Source of the DNA: Choristoneura fumiferana
Lineage: Eukaryota > Arthropoda > Insecta > Lepidoptera > Tortricidae
Assembly (NCBI RefSeq): GCF_025370935.1
Contig: NC_133477.1
Coordinates: 14,133,560 to 14,197,559 of the forward strand
DNA length: 64,000 nucleotides
Direction: 5' to 3'
The position numbers were made by a program, and so were the translations under genes. This document shows positions 31,563 through 43,599 of the stretch, piece after piece. The number at the start of each line of letters is the position of its first letter. Within the stretch, counting starts at the first letter, position 1. The notes below the pieces were generated by a model, which searched no databases, was not told where the DNA came from, and was given only the letters and a program-made list of their open reading frames with translations.

Positions 31563-32882
31563 ACATAAATTCCGACAAAGCTGAATTTTGGCGGAGACAT
31601 TGGGTACACCATTAGGAATTAAGTATCGAAAGTCCCCTTGATCCGATGTGTGCTAAAAAAGTTATTCGGAATCAAAGGTCAAAATTAGAGGTTTTGTTTT
31701 TAATTTCGAAAACGGTATGTTTTATCAAAAAGTAACCTAGGCAAAAATTATAGATCTTAAAATGATCTACAAAAATGGTCCATGTATTTTTTTTCTAAGA
31801 ATCACCATTCCTGAGATGGTGGTGTTTTTTCGAAAAAACTTAAAACTCAAATAACTCGAAAACTACTGAATGTGGATCCCTGGTTTACTGGGCCAAAAAC
31901 ATTGCAAATAAGCTTTAGAATAACCCATTTCAAGGAATAGGTGGAATTACCAGTCACCCTGTAAGTATACGTGGCATCCTTAAACTTTTCTTCGTAGAAA
32001 AAAGTATAAAGACCATTTTTAGGGTTCCGGAGCCAAAGTAGTAAAAACGGAACCCTTATAGTTTCTCCATGTCTGTCCGCGGCTTTGCTCAGGGACTATC
32101 AGTGCTAGAAAGCTGTAATTTTGCACGGATATATATGTAAACGATGCCGACAAAATGGTACAATAAAAAATAAAAAAAAAAAATTTTTTAGGTCCCACCA
32201 CTTTATGTCCCACTTTACGTCTATGGGAGGTCCCATAGACGTAAAGTGGGGGAGATTTTTTTTTCTCATCCAACCCTATAGTGTGGGGTATCGTTGGATA
32301 GGTCTTTTAAAACCATTAAGGGTTTGATCAGACGATTTTTCGATTCAGTGATTTGTTTGCGAAATATTCAACTTGTGCAAATTTTCATTAAAATCGAGCG
32401 TCCCCCCCTCTAAAATCAAAACCGGTGGGTGGAAAAATTTGAAAAATTCAGGATGGTAGTAAGTATATCAAACTTTCAAGGAAAACTATAACGGCTAAGT
32501 TTGCTTGAGAATTATTAGTAGTTTATGAGTAAATAGCAGCCTAAGGTATAAAATATACCTAAACTTGGAAGATTCCGTATAAAATACGAAATCCTCAGAA
32601 AAATATTACTTAATTTTTTCGTAATGGCTACAGAACCCTATTTTGGGCGTGTCCGACACGCTCTTGGCCGGTTTTTGTAGATAATTTTAAGATTTATAAT
32701 TTATAAAGTAGCCTAACTTTTTGATAAAACTTACCGTTTTCGAAAAAAAAAAACCTCAAATTTTGACCTTTGACCCCGAATAACTTTTTTAGCACACGTA
32801 GTATTAATGGGGATTTTTGACACTTTATTCCTAAAGGTGTACCCAAGGTCTCCACCAAAATTCAACTCTGTCGGAGTTTATG
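31563..32882. mobile_element. Element with about 200-bp inverted ends, containing an R620 insertion
   Basis: TTACATAAATTCCGACAAAG, CTGAATTTTGGCGGAGAC and GTTTTATCAAAAAGT on the left (31563-31770) face their complement at 32680-32882. The core has no transposase and is interrupted by R620 (32017-32676), which accounts for half of its length. Confidence 0.75.
32017..32676 (-). repeat. Dispersed repeat R620, copy 2
   Basis: Reverse-complement counterpart of 14279-14903, nearly full length. It reads from TTTAGGGTTCCGGAGCC to CCGACACGCTCTTGGCCGG on plus. It contains a local tandem or inverted duplication around CCCACTTTACGTCTATGGGA. Confidence 0.8.
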
Positions 32883-32888
32883 TAAATT

Positions 32889-34311
32889 AAGATACCTATA
32901 TTGACCGGAGAGTAGCATTGAGTCGCCTACCTAGATATGTTGTCAGGTTGACTGTTGTAGAGGTTGACACGACGCAGACAAAGTTGCAAGCAAAGTTCCA
33001 AGCAACCTCAGCTAGTTTAAATAGTTTATTTTCAATTTTGCACCAAAGCTACAGAATATATAATAGTACTAACGTACCAAAGCGTAGTGGCTATACCTAA
33101 TATATATAATATTTCAATTAGTCGACTTTTAAACCGTGGCGCATTTATATTTATAAACAATTTCCTTTCCGCATCCTCAGCACACATTTGCAAGTAGATT
33201 CCATTTCCTCGAAGGGAAATCGTTACGTCCGTAGCTTTCTGTGAATATTTTGCGCATGGAAAATCAAGTTAAAGGTATGGACTTACCTAAACATAAATAA
33301 AACATGGCGAGGAGCAGGTTGGCTTATCTAATTTAATATTTCCCAGTAAGATTGAAGATCAAATTGTCGCGTTCCTGCTCTATATTTCCCGTAGTGAGTC
33401 AATAATATTACTAACCAAGCCACACAAGCGCTAGTTAGTCTCCATGGATCTAGTTACACAAATAGGTACACACAAAAGACCGAGCATTGAAAGTACCTAC
33501 AAACAATAAAACTTGTACTTGCCAGACACACAAAAGCCAGAAACTACAATACCTACAGGTTTTGACTTACGGAGTTCGAATTATACAGTGGTACAGCGGT
33601 TCTCTATTATTACTGTGTCACTAGCTAGAGAATAGTTCCTTGAGTTATTATACCGATATTTTTAGGAATTTAGCAACATTTTATGTACCTACGGGTGTAA
33701 TTCTCTGTGGCCAAATCTCATTCAGAAAATATCTAAGTGCGGACTTCTTATCCAACATTAATAAAAGTACGTGGTAAATTCCGTGGTTCGTATCCTTTTA
33801 AACGAACGAGAAAATATTTTATCCGTGAAATGTCTTTATCCACGAAAACCAACTTGATCCCTAACAACACTTGACCTAAGAGTGAAACCTTCTCCAGTAC
33901 ATTCAATTTACTTTCGTAAAAGGTCCCGGCAATTGTGGAGATTACTAGGAAAGCCTGGGTATTGTTCCCAACAAACAAACAAAATGAATGCGCTGCCAGT
34001 CAACACACATTTCTAATTCTAAAAGCTTTAAAAATTCTAACATTAGAGAAAGAATTGTATTTGTGTTTGGTTAAAATTAATTATATCTACGCTACTTAAG
34101 GGGCCATTCGAAACAAATTGAAACCAAGCGAATTTCTGTTACTTACGCGCGTTGACACTTGATTAAGAACTCCCCTGTCTATTTAACAGAGTTAGCAAAG
34201 CGTTCTCTCTGTTGCACTTTTGTATGTTAATGAAAGGGACAAGAAACTGTCAGTGGGCGTCAACAATCGCACGTCGATGGCGGTCTCGGCTTACATGCCT
34301 GCCGTTTGTTG
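32889..34311. other. No firm gene
   Basis: A minus frame at 33748-33978 begins near an acceptor-like TTGGGAACAATACCCAG but ends after about 70 codons with no recognisable motif. It is not called. Otherwise AT-rich and unassigned. Confidence 0.3.
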
Positions 34312-34315
34312 GAAT

Positions 34316-34504
34316 TGTAGCGACTCCTAGCGCCATCTAGTGAACAATAATAGAAACTCCGACCGTGTTCTACATCGCGCTATCGAAGTTTCTCAACGCG
34401 GTCGTACGTATATATACAAGTTCCGACGCTCGTCCTTCGGACTTCGGTCCCCAGGCATAACACATGCCTGGAGAGAGATCTCTCTATTGGAGCCTCCCCC
34501 CACA
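34316..34504 (+). mobile_element. Solo LTR, same family as 29043-29812
   Basis: 189 bp, TGTAGCGACTCCTAGCGCCA to GCCTCCCCCCACA. Flanked by a perfect 4-bp duplication GAAT (34312-34315 and 34505-34508). It is the product of LTR-LTR recombination of a former full element. Confidence 0.9.
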
Positions 34505-34663
34505 GAATATTCGTAATATTTCTCGTGAATTTTGTTTGTTGTCAGAGGCACCTCAAATAATTAACTTATTGATAACATGACATTGCCATGTCATGTTTAT
34601 TCATCTTATTAATCATAATTATGTCATTTAAAGTAGTAGATAATAATATTTAAATATGTGCCC

Positions 34664-35405
34664 TGCAGTGGGACCTCTCTTCTCAGTCGCTTACTCTTGG
34701 CAGAGCAGTCGTGGTCACGCGAGACGCTCGGTAGCGCTTCACTACCGTGCGCCATTTATCCCTTGCTGAGGCCTATCTTGCGCATTCGTTGAGGGATTTG
34801 TCAGTCAACGACTTGATTTGGTTCGTCCATCGCAATGGTGAACGTCCACGTGATCTGCTGCCATTCACCCGGCCCTGCACAACCAGTCGCTCGACGGAAT
34901 CCCCCCCACGTCGCGTCACATGTCCAAAAAACTGGAGTGTTCGGGGAGTGCACCGCCGTTGATAACCTCTCGCCGATGCCAAGTTCTTTTAAGATGGAAA
35001 CATTGGTGCGGTGCTGTGTCCAGGAGACGTGAAGCAGTCTCCTCCAACACCACATTTCTAAGGCGTCAATACGCTGCCGCTTCCTTTCCTTCACCGTCAG
35101 ATATATCGCAACGCATGAGTTCTCTTTCCAAAATCTCAAGCTTTCCCGGTTGCAGCAGCCCCCGAACATTCCAGTTTCCAAATTTCATGATGTTTGACAG
35201 CGTGAATTTGGTATTTCCAGTAGCATCGTTTCCGTGCAATGCCTGGTCACCTACATTCACACGGCCGGTAGCCCATTTCACACTGCCTGCCCCGGCAGCA
35301 GTACAGCGCCGGTTGCTAAGCGGGTCGCTAGGCTTCTACTTGCATACGTGACTTTCATGGGATGTTAGTAGCAGTGGTTTCCCGTTGCAGTGGGACGTAT
35401 ATAGG
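34664..35405 (-). mobile_element. RTE-like retrotransposon, internally deleted
   Basis: On minus the 5' part encodes the start of an apurinic-type endonuclease (FGNWNVRGLLQPGKLEILER, 35188-35100). It jumps, in another frame, directly to the C-terminal tail after the reverse transcriptase (IDALEMWCWRRLLHVSW, then FGHVTRRGGDSVERL). Nearly all of the endonuclease and the whole RT are missing; the junction is near 35100. GCAGTGGGACGTATATAGGC at about 35386 matches the RTE end sequence also seen at 38600-38660. Confidence 0.7.
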
Positions 35406-35408
35406 CTA

Positions 35409-35505
35409 AACAAGCCGAGTCACATGTTAAATGGAAAACAGTCCAACAAACGAGCCGAGTCACAGGTTAAATGGGAAACAGTCCAATAAACGAGCCAGGT
35501 AAAAA
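35409..35505 (-). repeat. Two tandem 40-bp units beside the RTE-like element
   Basis: GAGCCGAGTCACAGGTTAAA, TGGGAAACAGTCCAATAAAC repeated twice with a third partial unit. Lies at the 5' end of the element on minus and may be promoter-type 5' UTR repeats of the parent retrotransposon. Confidence 0.65.
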
Positions 35506-36110
35506 TTAGTAACCAAACATAAGCACTTGAAAGCGTCCGCACCGTACGAGAGAGAGAGACAGATGTTGACTAAATTTTGACAGACATGTAAACCTATCTT
35601 GTGCCTGTGCATCGTCCTTATCGCTGACCAATTACGTGCATTCTCTGTTTTCTAGTACTAACTCTGTTAATAGACAGAGTTATAGTTCTAGCGCGCTCTG
35701 CTCTACGTCGTAGCAATGCACAATGCGCAGATTATTCCTAGAATTCTCTATAAGATTGCGAAATTGCAGTTTAGACGACAAATAAAAAAAAGCGTCGGAG
35801 TGGTAATTGAAAACAGTCCGTCTGGGAAATAACAGTAATAAATTTTGGAAAGAATTAATAAAATAAAATTAAAAATACATAACCACATCGAACGGATCGC
35901 TCTACCACTCGTAACAAGTTTAAAGGGGCTGTACCCTTAGTGTAAGTTTTCGGTTCTTGACATAGTTCTAGATCACTAGACTTATTTTCTTCCTTTTAGT
36001 TTTCAAGGAAGTCGGGTTTTTGATTTATTAAATTTAATGTTTTTTTTTTTTTCATAGTAAATTTAGGCAGGTAACTGAATAACAGTATCGCTTTATTTAA
36101 TTTGTGTTGC

Positions 36111-36216
36111 AGACCACTTGCTAATTGGACCAGTTGCCTTATAGACCACTTGCTACTTAGACCAGCTGCTTTTTAGACCACATGCTACATAGACTAGTTG
36201 CTTTTTAGACGAAGTG
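36111..36216 (+). repeat. 16-bp tandem repeat with alternating variants
   Basis: Six exact 16-bp steps plus a partial one: AGACCACTTGCTAATT, GGACCAGTTGCCTTAT, AGACCACTTGCTACTT, AGACCAGCTGCTTTTT, AGACCACATGCTACAT, AGACTAGTTGCTTTTT. Odd and even units differ consistently (CTTGCTA against AGTTGCTTT), so the true period is 32 bp. Confidence 0.85.
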
Positions 36217-36315
36217 AGACTAACCCAGTTTTTCGAACTTCATGTGTGAAATTACATTTAAAATTTACCACGAGCTTAACGGTGAAGGAAAACATCGTGA
36301 GAAAACCTGTACATA

Positions 36316-38522
36316 TACAGGAGCAGAAAGCTTACTTTGATAAAAATATTAACTCTAATATTAATAACCCTAAGAAACTATGGAAGCAGTTGAAACAAAA
36401 TGTACTTTCAGAGATGAAATCTACTAATGATATATCGGATCATTTAAGAGACCCAAATAAAATCAATGATTTTTTCTTGAAGATTCCCGGAGATGACACA
36501 GTGCAGAGATCGGTGCTTGATAGCTTTGAAAATAGTAGTTTTTGCGACTCCTGTTTCAGATTGGTACCCGTTGATGCTCAGACTGTTGCAAAAATTATTT
36601 TAGACATCAAATCAAATGCTCAGGGCTGCGATGGCATTTCTGCGGATATGGTTCTATTGACTCTTCCTTTTGCGTTGGAATTTATCGTAGATATAATAAA
36701 CTCGTCTATTAAGACATCAACTTTTCCTGAGCTGTGGAAGACTGCGGTAGTTACGCCCATCCCCAAAAAAAGTAATCCTGATGGGCTCAAAGACTTACGG
36801 CCAATCAGTATTTTGTCTTACCTCTCAAAGATCCTCGAGAAAGTGGTGTATAAGCAGGTGATTTCGTATATTGAAGCCAATAACATCCTTCCTAAGCTGC
36901 AATCGGGTTTCAGAAGAGGTCGCAGTACCTACTAACACCGCTCTACACGACGTTTTTGATGAGATATTGTCTGCTCAAGATGTTGGCATGTGTACAGTTC
37001 TGGTACTTCTGGATTTTTCCAGAGCTTTTGACACGATCAATGTGACCTTATTGCTGTCAAAATTAAAGTTTTACGGTTTTGCGGATTCTTCCCTTGAATG
37101 GTTTAGAAGCTATCTCTCGTGCCGCCGACAACAGGTCAAGCTTCAAAATCCCGATGGGTCATGGACTTTTTCAGACGTAAAGCCGGTCAGCAGAGGAGTT
37201 CCTCAGGGATCTATCTTAGGCCCTCTCCTGTTCATAATTTATTCTTCGGATATTTGTAGCAGCATTAGGCATTGTAGATATCACTTGTATGCAGACGACT
37301 TGCAGGTCTACTTGTCTTTCAGACCATCTGAAACTAAGGAGTCAGTCCAATTGATCAACGAGGACCTGAGTTCGATTCTTGAGTGGTCTACTGCGAGCTC
37401 TCTTGTCCTGAATCCTTTAAAGTCCAAATATTTGATTATGGGCTCCCGTAAGCAAATTGATAAGGTAAAAGCTTACGATCCCGATATAACTATCCTCGGT
37501 GACTCGGTGGAGCAGGTGCAGGAGGCTCGCAATTTGGGCATTCTTATGGACTCGAGTCTGAAATTTGAAAAGCATGTCGGAGATGTAGTTCGTAGTTGTT
37601 TTTACCGGCTGCGTTTACTTTACAGGATTCGAAAGTATTTGAGTGTGGATCTTCGTATACGTCTTTGTGAGGCTTTAATTCTTTCCAAATTGAACTATTG
37701 TTTAACTTCCTTTGGCTCTTGTTTGTTAAAGAAAACTCATAAGCTTTTGCAACGAGTTCAAAATGCCTGTGTGAGATACTGCTTTCCTGTTCCTCCACGT
37801 TCCCATATTACTCCATTTTTAAACAACGCAGGCATGCTAAGTGTGTCGCATCGTAGGGAACTGTTGTTTGCTGCTTTGCTTTTCGATGTTGTGAGGACTG
37901 GTGCACCTGAGTATCTCCACGAAAAGCTGAAATGGTCGTCGATGGCAGCTAGATACCGAACGAACAGAGCCTGTGTACTCTGCCCGTACAGACACAGGAC
38001 AGCTGCATTTCGGGGAAGTTTTAGGTATCTGGCCTCGAAGTGTTGGAATAACATCCCTCCTCCTATTCGAGGAGTTCGTTCAAGGCAGATGTTTAAGCAA
38101 AGGTTTAAAATATTTATTGGATTGCCAGAAGCTTCAGGTCAATGCTTAGTACTACCCGGTATCGTCGGTTCTATTTGACAACCAGGCTGCGAAAATATTT
38201 GTCTTTGTTTTTGCTTGTATTAGGTACCTATATTCAAAGAATGTCTGTTATGTTTGTTTGTTATTTGAACCTTAAATTATACTTTATTATAGTAACTTTG
38301 AGTAAAAATTGTATGTGACTGAGTGCGTCAACTCCTACTGGTTCCGACAGAATATCAGCGCTGTGACAGCAATGTCGCAGCACATGCTGAGTCGGCGCCT
38401 TTTCGCGGCTGTGCCGTGACAACTTAATTCAAATATGTATACAATCTGAATCGTTTGTTTATGTAGAATTGTCATGGCATGTTTGTGAATAAAGTTTTTA
38501 TCTATCTATCTATCTATCTACA
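36316..38522 (+). mobile_element. 5'-truncated non-LTR retrotransposon (CR1/L2-like), one frameshift
   Basis: Reverse transcriptase spread over two frames: 36316-36930, then about 36931-38178. Motifs in order: DLRPISILSYLSKILEKVV, LVLLDFSRAFDTIN (first catalytic D), SRGVPQGSILGPLLFIIYS, YHLYADDLQVYL (catalytic DD), NPLKSKYLIMGS and NLGILMDSSLKFEKHV, then a cysteine-containing C-terminal domain (LTSFGSC). One extra base near 36930 (CAGTACCTACTAAC) breaks the frame. The endonuclease is absent through 5' truncation. The 3' UTR ends in a TCTA microsatellite (38494-38522) instead of poly-A, as in L2/CR1-type elements. The lone lesion suggests a young copy. Confidence 0.85.
38494..38522 (+). repeat. 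(TCTA)n microsatellite tail
   Basis: Six to seven TCTA units close the LINE 3' UTR. This is a feature of target-primed elements with microsatellite tails. Confidence 0.85.
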
Positions 38523-38559
38523 TACCTGCGAAATTTAATGGTTTGTGTGAAGTTTCCAA

Positions 38560-38665
38560 TCCGCACTTGGCCCGAGTGGTAACTGCGGCCTAAGCCCTCT
38601 CATTCTGAGAGGAGGCCTGTGCCCAGCAGTGGGACGTATATAGGCTGGGATTATGATGATGAAGT
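38560..38665 (+). repeat. RTE 3' end fragment
   Basis: TTCTGAGAGGAGGCCTGTGC, CCAGCAGTGGGACGTATATA, GGCTGGGATTATGATGATGA. I know this as the 3' end of lepidopteran RTE-type elements. Confidence 0.8.
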
Positions 38666-39177
38666 CGATTGAAGTCGATATTTTTACAATTTTAGTATTA
38701 GCATAAAGTTATCTTCGGTCATTTAATTATAATTTCGGAATGAAAATGTTTAAAATGATTTACGGAGTTAACGTTCCATTCTAATAATGTCCTAAATTAA
38801 TCTTGACAAAGCAAGGATGACTGAAAGTCGTCTAGAGTGATAAACGCATTAGGCTGGGAGTTTCGTTCGTAGGCGGGGGCTTGATCACATGTAGACAATG
38901 TATTGATATTGGCATTCGAGATGATATGACCGAGATAGATTGTGGCAGCGGCTGGCCATGACGCATAGGGGAATAAACATAGCTTCAACATTATAAGATT
39001 GATTAAGGTTTTGTATTATGAAAATAGATCAACTTTTTTTATTTCAAACACCCCAATGGCTTTTGTCTATTATTTATAATGATATTTATTTCTGTAGGCT
39101 CAATAATATGAGGATTTATTTGGTACCGACTAAAGCAAATGTTTGTGTAGGACTCAGGCCGAACCTTCGACATGCCT

Positions 39178-39309
39178 GAGGGGCTACAACAAAATTCGAA
39201 AATCGAAGTTCGTGTACTTAGTACCGTCCCTCTCCCTCTCGTGTCAAATAATATAAGCGTCAGCGGGACGGCAAGATACGAAGTTCGAATTTTGCACTGC
39301 GTATATAGG
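39178..39309. mobile_element. Palindromic repeat P1, second subfamily
   Basis: GGGGCTACAACAAAATTCGA to GAATTTTGCACTGCGTATAT then AGGC. Shares the variant end with 19244-19378. Confidence 0.7.
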
Positions 39310-39668
39310 CTCTGTACTGTATATTTTATACGAATTCGCTGTGCACACTGATAAAGGCAACTTTGTTTGCTATAGCCTATAATATGTAAGTCTTGAACTG
39401 GTCCCGAATAAATGTTCGAATTATTTAAGAAATAAATATCTTGGTATTTCCTAGCGATGCCATATTGGTATCCGTTCTACCATATGATTTATTTACTTAC
39501 TAGAAAAATAAGTTCCCGCAATAATAAGTAGGATTATTGCGTGTTATTGTTGATTTCCGTTAATTTTAAGGGAATATTCAGCAGATTAATTGAAGTTAAT
39601 ACCTCTAAGAAACTAGTGGCCGAACTCTTACTCTTTTGAAGATAATTAAGAATTTAAATCATTTTTTT

Positions 39669-40145
39669 CACTTCTCATGCTCGTAAAATTGGTATTTATG
39701 CTGGATCTAGGCGACATAAAATTACTTTTTATGCTCTAGCGCATAAAGTAAAATCTTCGTCTAAGATCAAGGTAATCAGGCTGTCAACAGGCACAAACAA
39801 AGAAGTTTCTATATATTTTTTTTAATAATTTTTATTTTATGTAAAACTAAAAATCAATAAAAACAATTAAAATAAATCCATAAAACCAAAAATTTATAAT
39901 TAGGTTTATAGCAATGCATGAAAATAAAAGGTACGTACCTAATAAGTGAACAATTGTTTCCACTGTTGCTATTTAAGTTTCTCTCAATCGAAGTGAAAAG
40001 CAGTGTAAAATTAGAGCATTAAACCCATTTTCTCCTCGACGTGTCTATCCACCCTCGCCGGACCGGCTCGGATGGCTATATGAACATCTCGGGTTAAATG
40101 GCTCGTTTTATCATGTTTTATGCTCTTGTTGTACATCTACTATAT
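39669..40145 (+). repeat. 450-bp unit U450, dispersed single copy
   Basis: From CACTTCTCATGCTCGTAAAA to TTATGCTCTTGTTGTACATC. Same unit as the tandem pair at 62500-63383 and the split copy at 53938-54808. Contains TTTATGCTCTAGCGCATAAA and CCTCGACGTGTCTATCCACC. Confidence 0.8.
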
Positions 40146-40504
40146 TATGCGCGGAGAAACAGTCTAAAAGGTTCTAATTATTTTTACGATGTAATATTAA
40201 ACGTGTTATTAAATTGCTTTTGATTCATACATAATATTATTTGGCAAAAGAAGGTAAAAAAGTCAGTTTGTTTGATTTATTTCTTTTGATATTTTACAAT
40301 GATTGTGAACTTAATAATTTAAATTTTATGTATTTTTTTTTATTTGGCCACTCAGTTAGTAATTACCAGGTAGTATCGATCAATGAATTGAGTCATCTGT
40401 CGAAGTTAACGGAAATAAAAATAAGTTTTTCTTCAATTGATTTAAATAATAATAATAATAATTAAAATTAAAAATAAACGAGGTCAAGATAAAAATAACC
40501 TAAC

Positions 40505-40762
40505 CAACATAAAGTTGGAAAACCCCGACTTTGTCACTTCAAAGTTCAATATCTAAAAACGGCTGAACCGATTTTTATAAAACATGTCTAAGAACCGTCG
40601 CTCGAAAACCTGCTTTCAATTAAAAAAAAAACGCATTCAAATCGGTCCACCCGTTTAAGAGCTACGGTGCCACAGACAGACAGACACACACATACACACA
40701 CACAAAGACACACATAGCGGTCAAACTTATAACACCCCTCTTTTTGCGTCGGGGGTTAAAAA
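40505..40762 (+). repeat. Dispersed repeat, 'ggttggaaaaccccgac' type
   Basis: AAAGTTGGAAAACCCCGACT, ATCGGTCCACCCGTTTAAGA, GCTACGGTGCCACAGACAGA, ending CACCCCTCTTTTTGCGTCGG and GGGTTAAAAA. Familiar lepidopteran family; single copy here. Confidence 0.7.
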
Positions 40763-41500
40763 ACCATGCAATAAAAAACGGTGTGTAGATGTTTTAAATG
40801 AACAAAATGCTAGCATAAATTTAACTGAAAATAATGATTTATAAATAAAATTTAAACGAGTGACTGCGACAGTTGCACTAGACTCCACGTCTTCAAGGCG
40901 AGAGACAGAACAAATTATGTTATACTAGGAAAGTATCAAACCTATACTTAGTAAAATTGACTAGATAGCTTACAACTTTTTTTATGCATACGTATTACAT
41001 CTTATTTAAACAAATGAATGAGAAATACTACAGAAGTTTTCTGTAGCGGTCGAGAATCTACGGACGGAGTATCAAAACATAACGAAAGTCCATACACTGT
41101 AGGGACCTACTTTCACAACAAAACTAGGGTACAGAAGTACACTTACAGAAAGTGTTGTGGGCAACCCCAACCAAACGTAGAACTCGTAAATTGCCCACAA
41201 ATACAAACCGTTGCTTGATGTAGGTATGTTCTCACTCCACTCCAGCGAACTGGCGAATGTAAGAAGAAATATAATCAGTTTGGTAACACAATTTATCGCA
41301 CCATGTTAAGTGTCTAATTTATGACTCGGAAATATGAGACACGAGCCTTAATTCACGGTCTGAATATTTTTTCCATAAATGTTTCAACTTTGAAGGTTTT
41401 TTATTATTATTCTCTTCAGTGTTTATAAGTGCCTATAACTTTGTATGCGTTTTAAGACAGCTAAGGTAGGTATTTGAAACTTTTTATAGTTTAATTAATT
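40763..41500. other. No gene seen
   Basis: The plus frame at 41018-41218 has no motif and weak context; not called. Confidence 0.3.
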
Positions 41501-41517
41501 AATTAGTACTTACCTGG

Positions 41518-41695
41518 GCGAGCTAAAAATCGTTAATAAGCGTTTTTCTAGAGATAAGATCGAGCTAGATCGATTTGTCATCCCCGAAAACCCCTACAAT
41601 ACCAAATTTCATCGAAATTGTCGGAGCCGTTTCCGAGATTCTGTATATATATCTTTATATATTTGTACATATACAAGAATTGCTCGTTTAAAGGT
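41518..41695 (+). repeat. Dispersed repeat fragment
   Basis: GGGCGAGCTAAAAATCGTTA, AGATAAGATCGAGCTAGATC, CCAAATTTCATCGAAATTGT, GAATTGCTCGTTTAAAGGTA. The stock phrase of a common lepidopteran repeat. Confidence 0.6.
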
Positions 41696-41881
41696 ATTGG
41701 ATTTAATATGTAATTAAAAGAAAAAATAGGTTTGTTGATTTTAATCATTAATATTATGCCGTAATATACCTATAGGTACTGAATATAAATTAAAATAACT
41801 GACAATCCAATATAGCTGTTATTAAGAAAGTCGCAACGATTACATATTTTTTTTTTCAAATTTTACTAAACTACTACGAAA

Positions 41882-42012
41882 TGCTACTACGAAAACTCGA
41901 AACTCGAAGTTCGTATCGTACCGTTCCTCTCGCTCTCGTATTAAATAGTATAATTGTCAGAGGGACCGCACGACTCGAACTTCGAGTTTCGAGTTTCGTA
42001 GTAGCCCTGCTG
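41882..42012. mobile_element. Palindromic repeat P1
   Basis: GCTACTACGAAAACTCGAAA to TTCGTAGTAGCCCTGCTG, inverted ends of about 40 bp. Confidence 0.85.
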
Positions 42013-42460
42013 TTTATACACCTACTAATGTTGTAGATATGTTTATGTTTTATTGATCATAACATTAATGCTAAGGTTAACCTTCAGACAACTGTAACTT
42101 TGTAGATATGTAGGTAGGTAGGTAATTCAGTTATAGAAGTAGCTAAGTATTCAATAATTGCTGTAAACAATAAATTAAGGGGCAAAAAAGCAGTTTAATA
42201 TTATTTGTTACGAGTTCAGAGTTTTCAAAATTTAATTATTATTACCACGTATCAGAATTTAAAGATAAATGAAAGTGGTCGATTAAGTCATACCTACCAA
42301 TACTTATTCAACTATAATGTGATCGTATTGTTCCTGGTAATGGTAACCATACTTGATGGTAGGCATAAACTTCAGCAGAAGCTCAGTCCATAGTTAAAGT
42401 CATATTATATAAGAATAATAAAGTGCTTAAAATGCGATTAGCATACGCTACCTTAATATA

Positions 42461-42813
42461 CCGGGTTTGGCCTGTAATACGAGCAAAAAATTAAAACATA
42501 GATCGTCCTTATCAAACTGAACAACATTAGTTCAGCGACTTTTAAAAATAATGGAGTCTTTAAATTTTTCCTTTTTTCATATAAATTAAATACTGCTGTC
42601 AATGTACGCCATCCTAGAACACAACTGACGTCGCCTGTTACGCTACAAACATCAAGCATTTTGCTTTACATTGCTTCTTCGAATAAACTTAAAAGTGTAA
42701 GTAATAAAAATTAAAAAACTAATTATTTTAAAAGTCGCTGAACTATTGTTGTTCAGTTTAACGAGTATGATCTCTTGTTATAATTATTTGCTCATATTAC
42801 AGGCCACACCCGG
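42461..42813. mobile_element. 353-bp TIR element with TA target duplication
   Basis: Inverted ends CCGGGTTTGGCCTGTAATAC and (complement) CCGGGTGTGGCCTGTAATAT, with arms continuing about 100 bp through GAACAACATTAGTTCAGCGA. Flanked by TA at 42459-42460 and 42814-42815. No transposase frame inside. Confidence 0.85.
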
Positions 42814-43473
42814 TAAATGAAAGTTTTTTTCCACTTTGTTTCTCAGTCTTCCCAAATTTAAGGGAGTCAAAGTTTAGGACTATTTGTGAAGCAGACGAAA
42901 GCGTATTCGGATTTATTACTTAAGTATGGTAATGAGAGGGTGTTTTGGGTCGGCACTTACTGAATATCTCGCAAAATAAAAGCGTTATGGATCGCTATTT
43001 GGGTGAAGTTTCTTTCGATTTGTGTCAGTGCCATTTCAATATTTTCCGCTAAGTGCCAAAGTATTGAATAAATAACATAAATAGAAAAGAGTGAAAATGA
43101 AAAAGTTCTAACATGGAAAGATCACGAAACCAGTTCTTACACAAATACAATGCCTGGGCTAGTTACATTTTAAAAACTTCGCAACTTTTATTAGCTATGC
43201 AAAACGTGGATGAAATATTGTTATTAAAGACTAAAAATAAAATAGTTTTTTCTTGTCTTGCTTTATTTGTACTAGGTACTCGTAGAATATCTACTCATTA
43301 TTTAAATCTTTGGCGTCTATCTTGTCCCTTAGTTAGTACTATTATATATTCTGTTTCTGTGTCTTTGATTAAACTTTTCATTTGTGATGTCGTCTGAGAA
43401 TGAATAGCAAGTGACAGCGAATTTTTAAAATTAAATGTAGATTAGATACCTACTTATCGACGTCTTGTTTTAG

Positions 43474-43599
43474 CAGGGCTACTACGAAAATCGAAGTTCG
43501 TATCGTACCGTCCGTCTCGCTCTCGTATTAAATAGTATAAGTGTCAGAGGGACCGCACGACACGAACTTCGAGTTTCGGGTTTCGTAGTAGCCCAGCAG
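43474..43599. mobile_element. Palindromic repeat P1
   Basis: CAGGGCTACTACGAAAATCG to TTTCGTAGTAGCCCAGCAG. Flanked by TTAG on both sides, the only P1 copy with a plausible 4-bp duplication. Confidence 0.85.

Noticed and set aside
33748..33978. Minus frame after an acceptor-like site
   Set aside because: Only about 70 codons, no motif, no AATAAA near the stop, no partner exon.
40681..40712. CRISPR-like or satellite array of CACACA/CAGACA words
   Set aside because: Simple-sequence part of a dispersed repeat; no spacer-repeat structure.
43113..43397. 94-codon ATG frame with a hydrophobic stretch
   Set aside because: No recognisable family, AT-rich codon use matching the background, no promoter or polyadenylation support.
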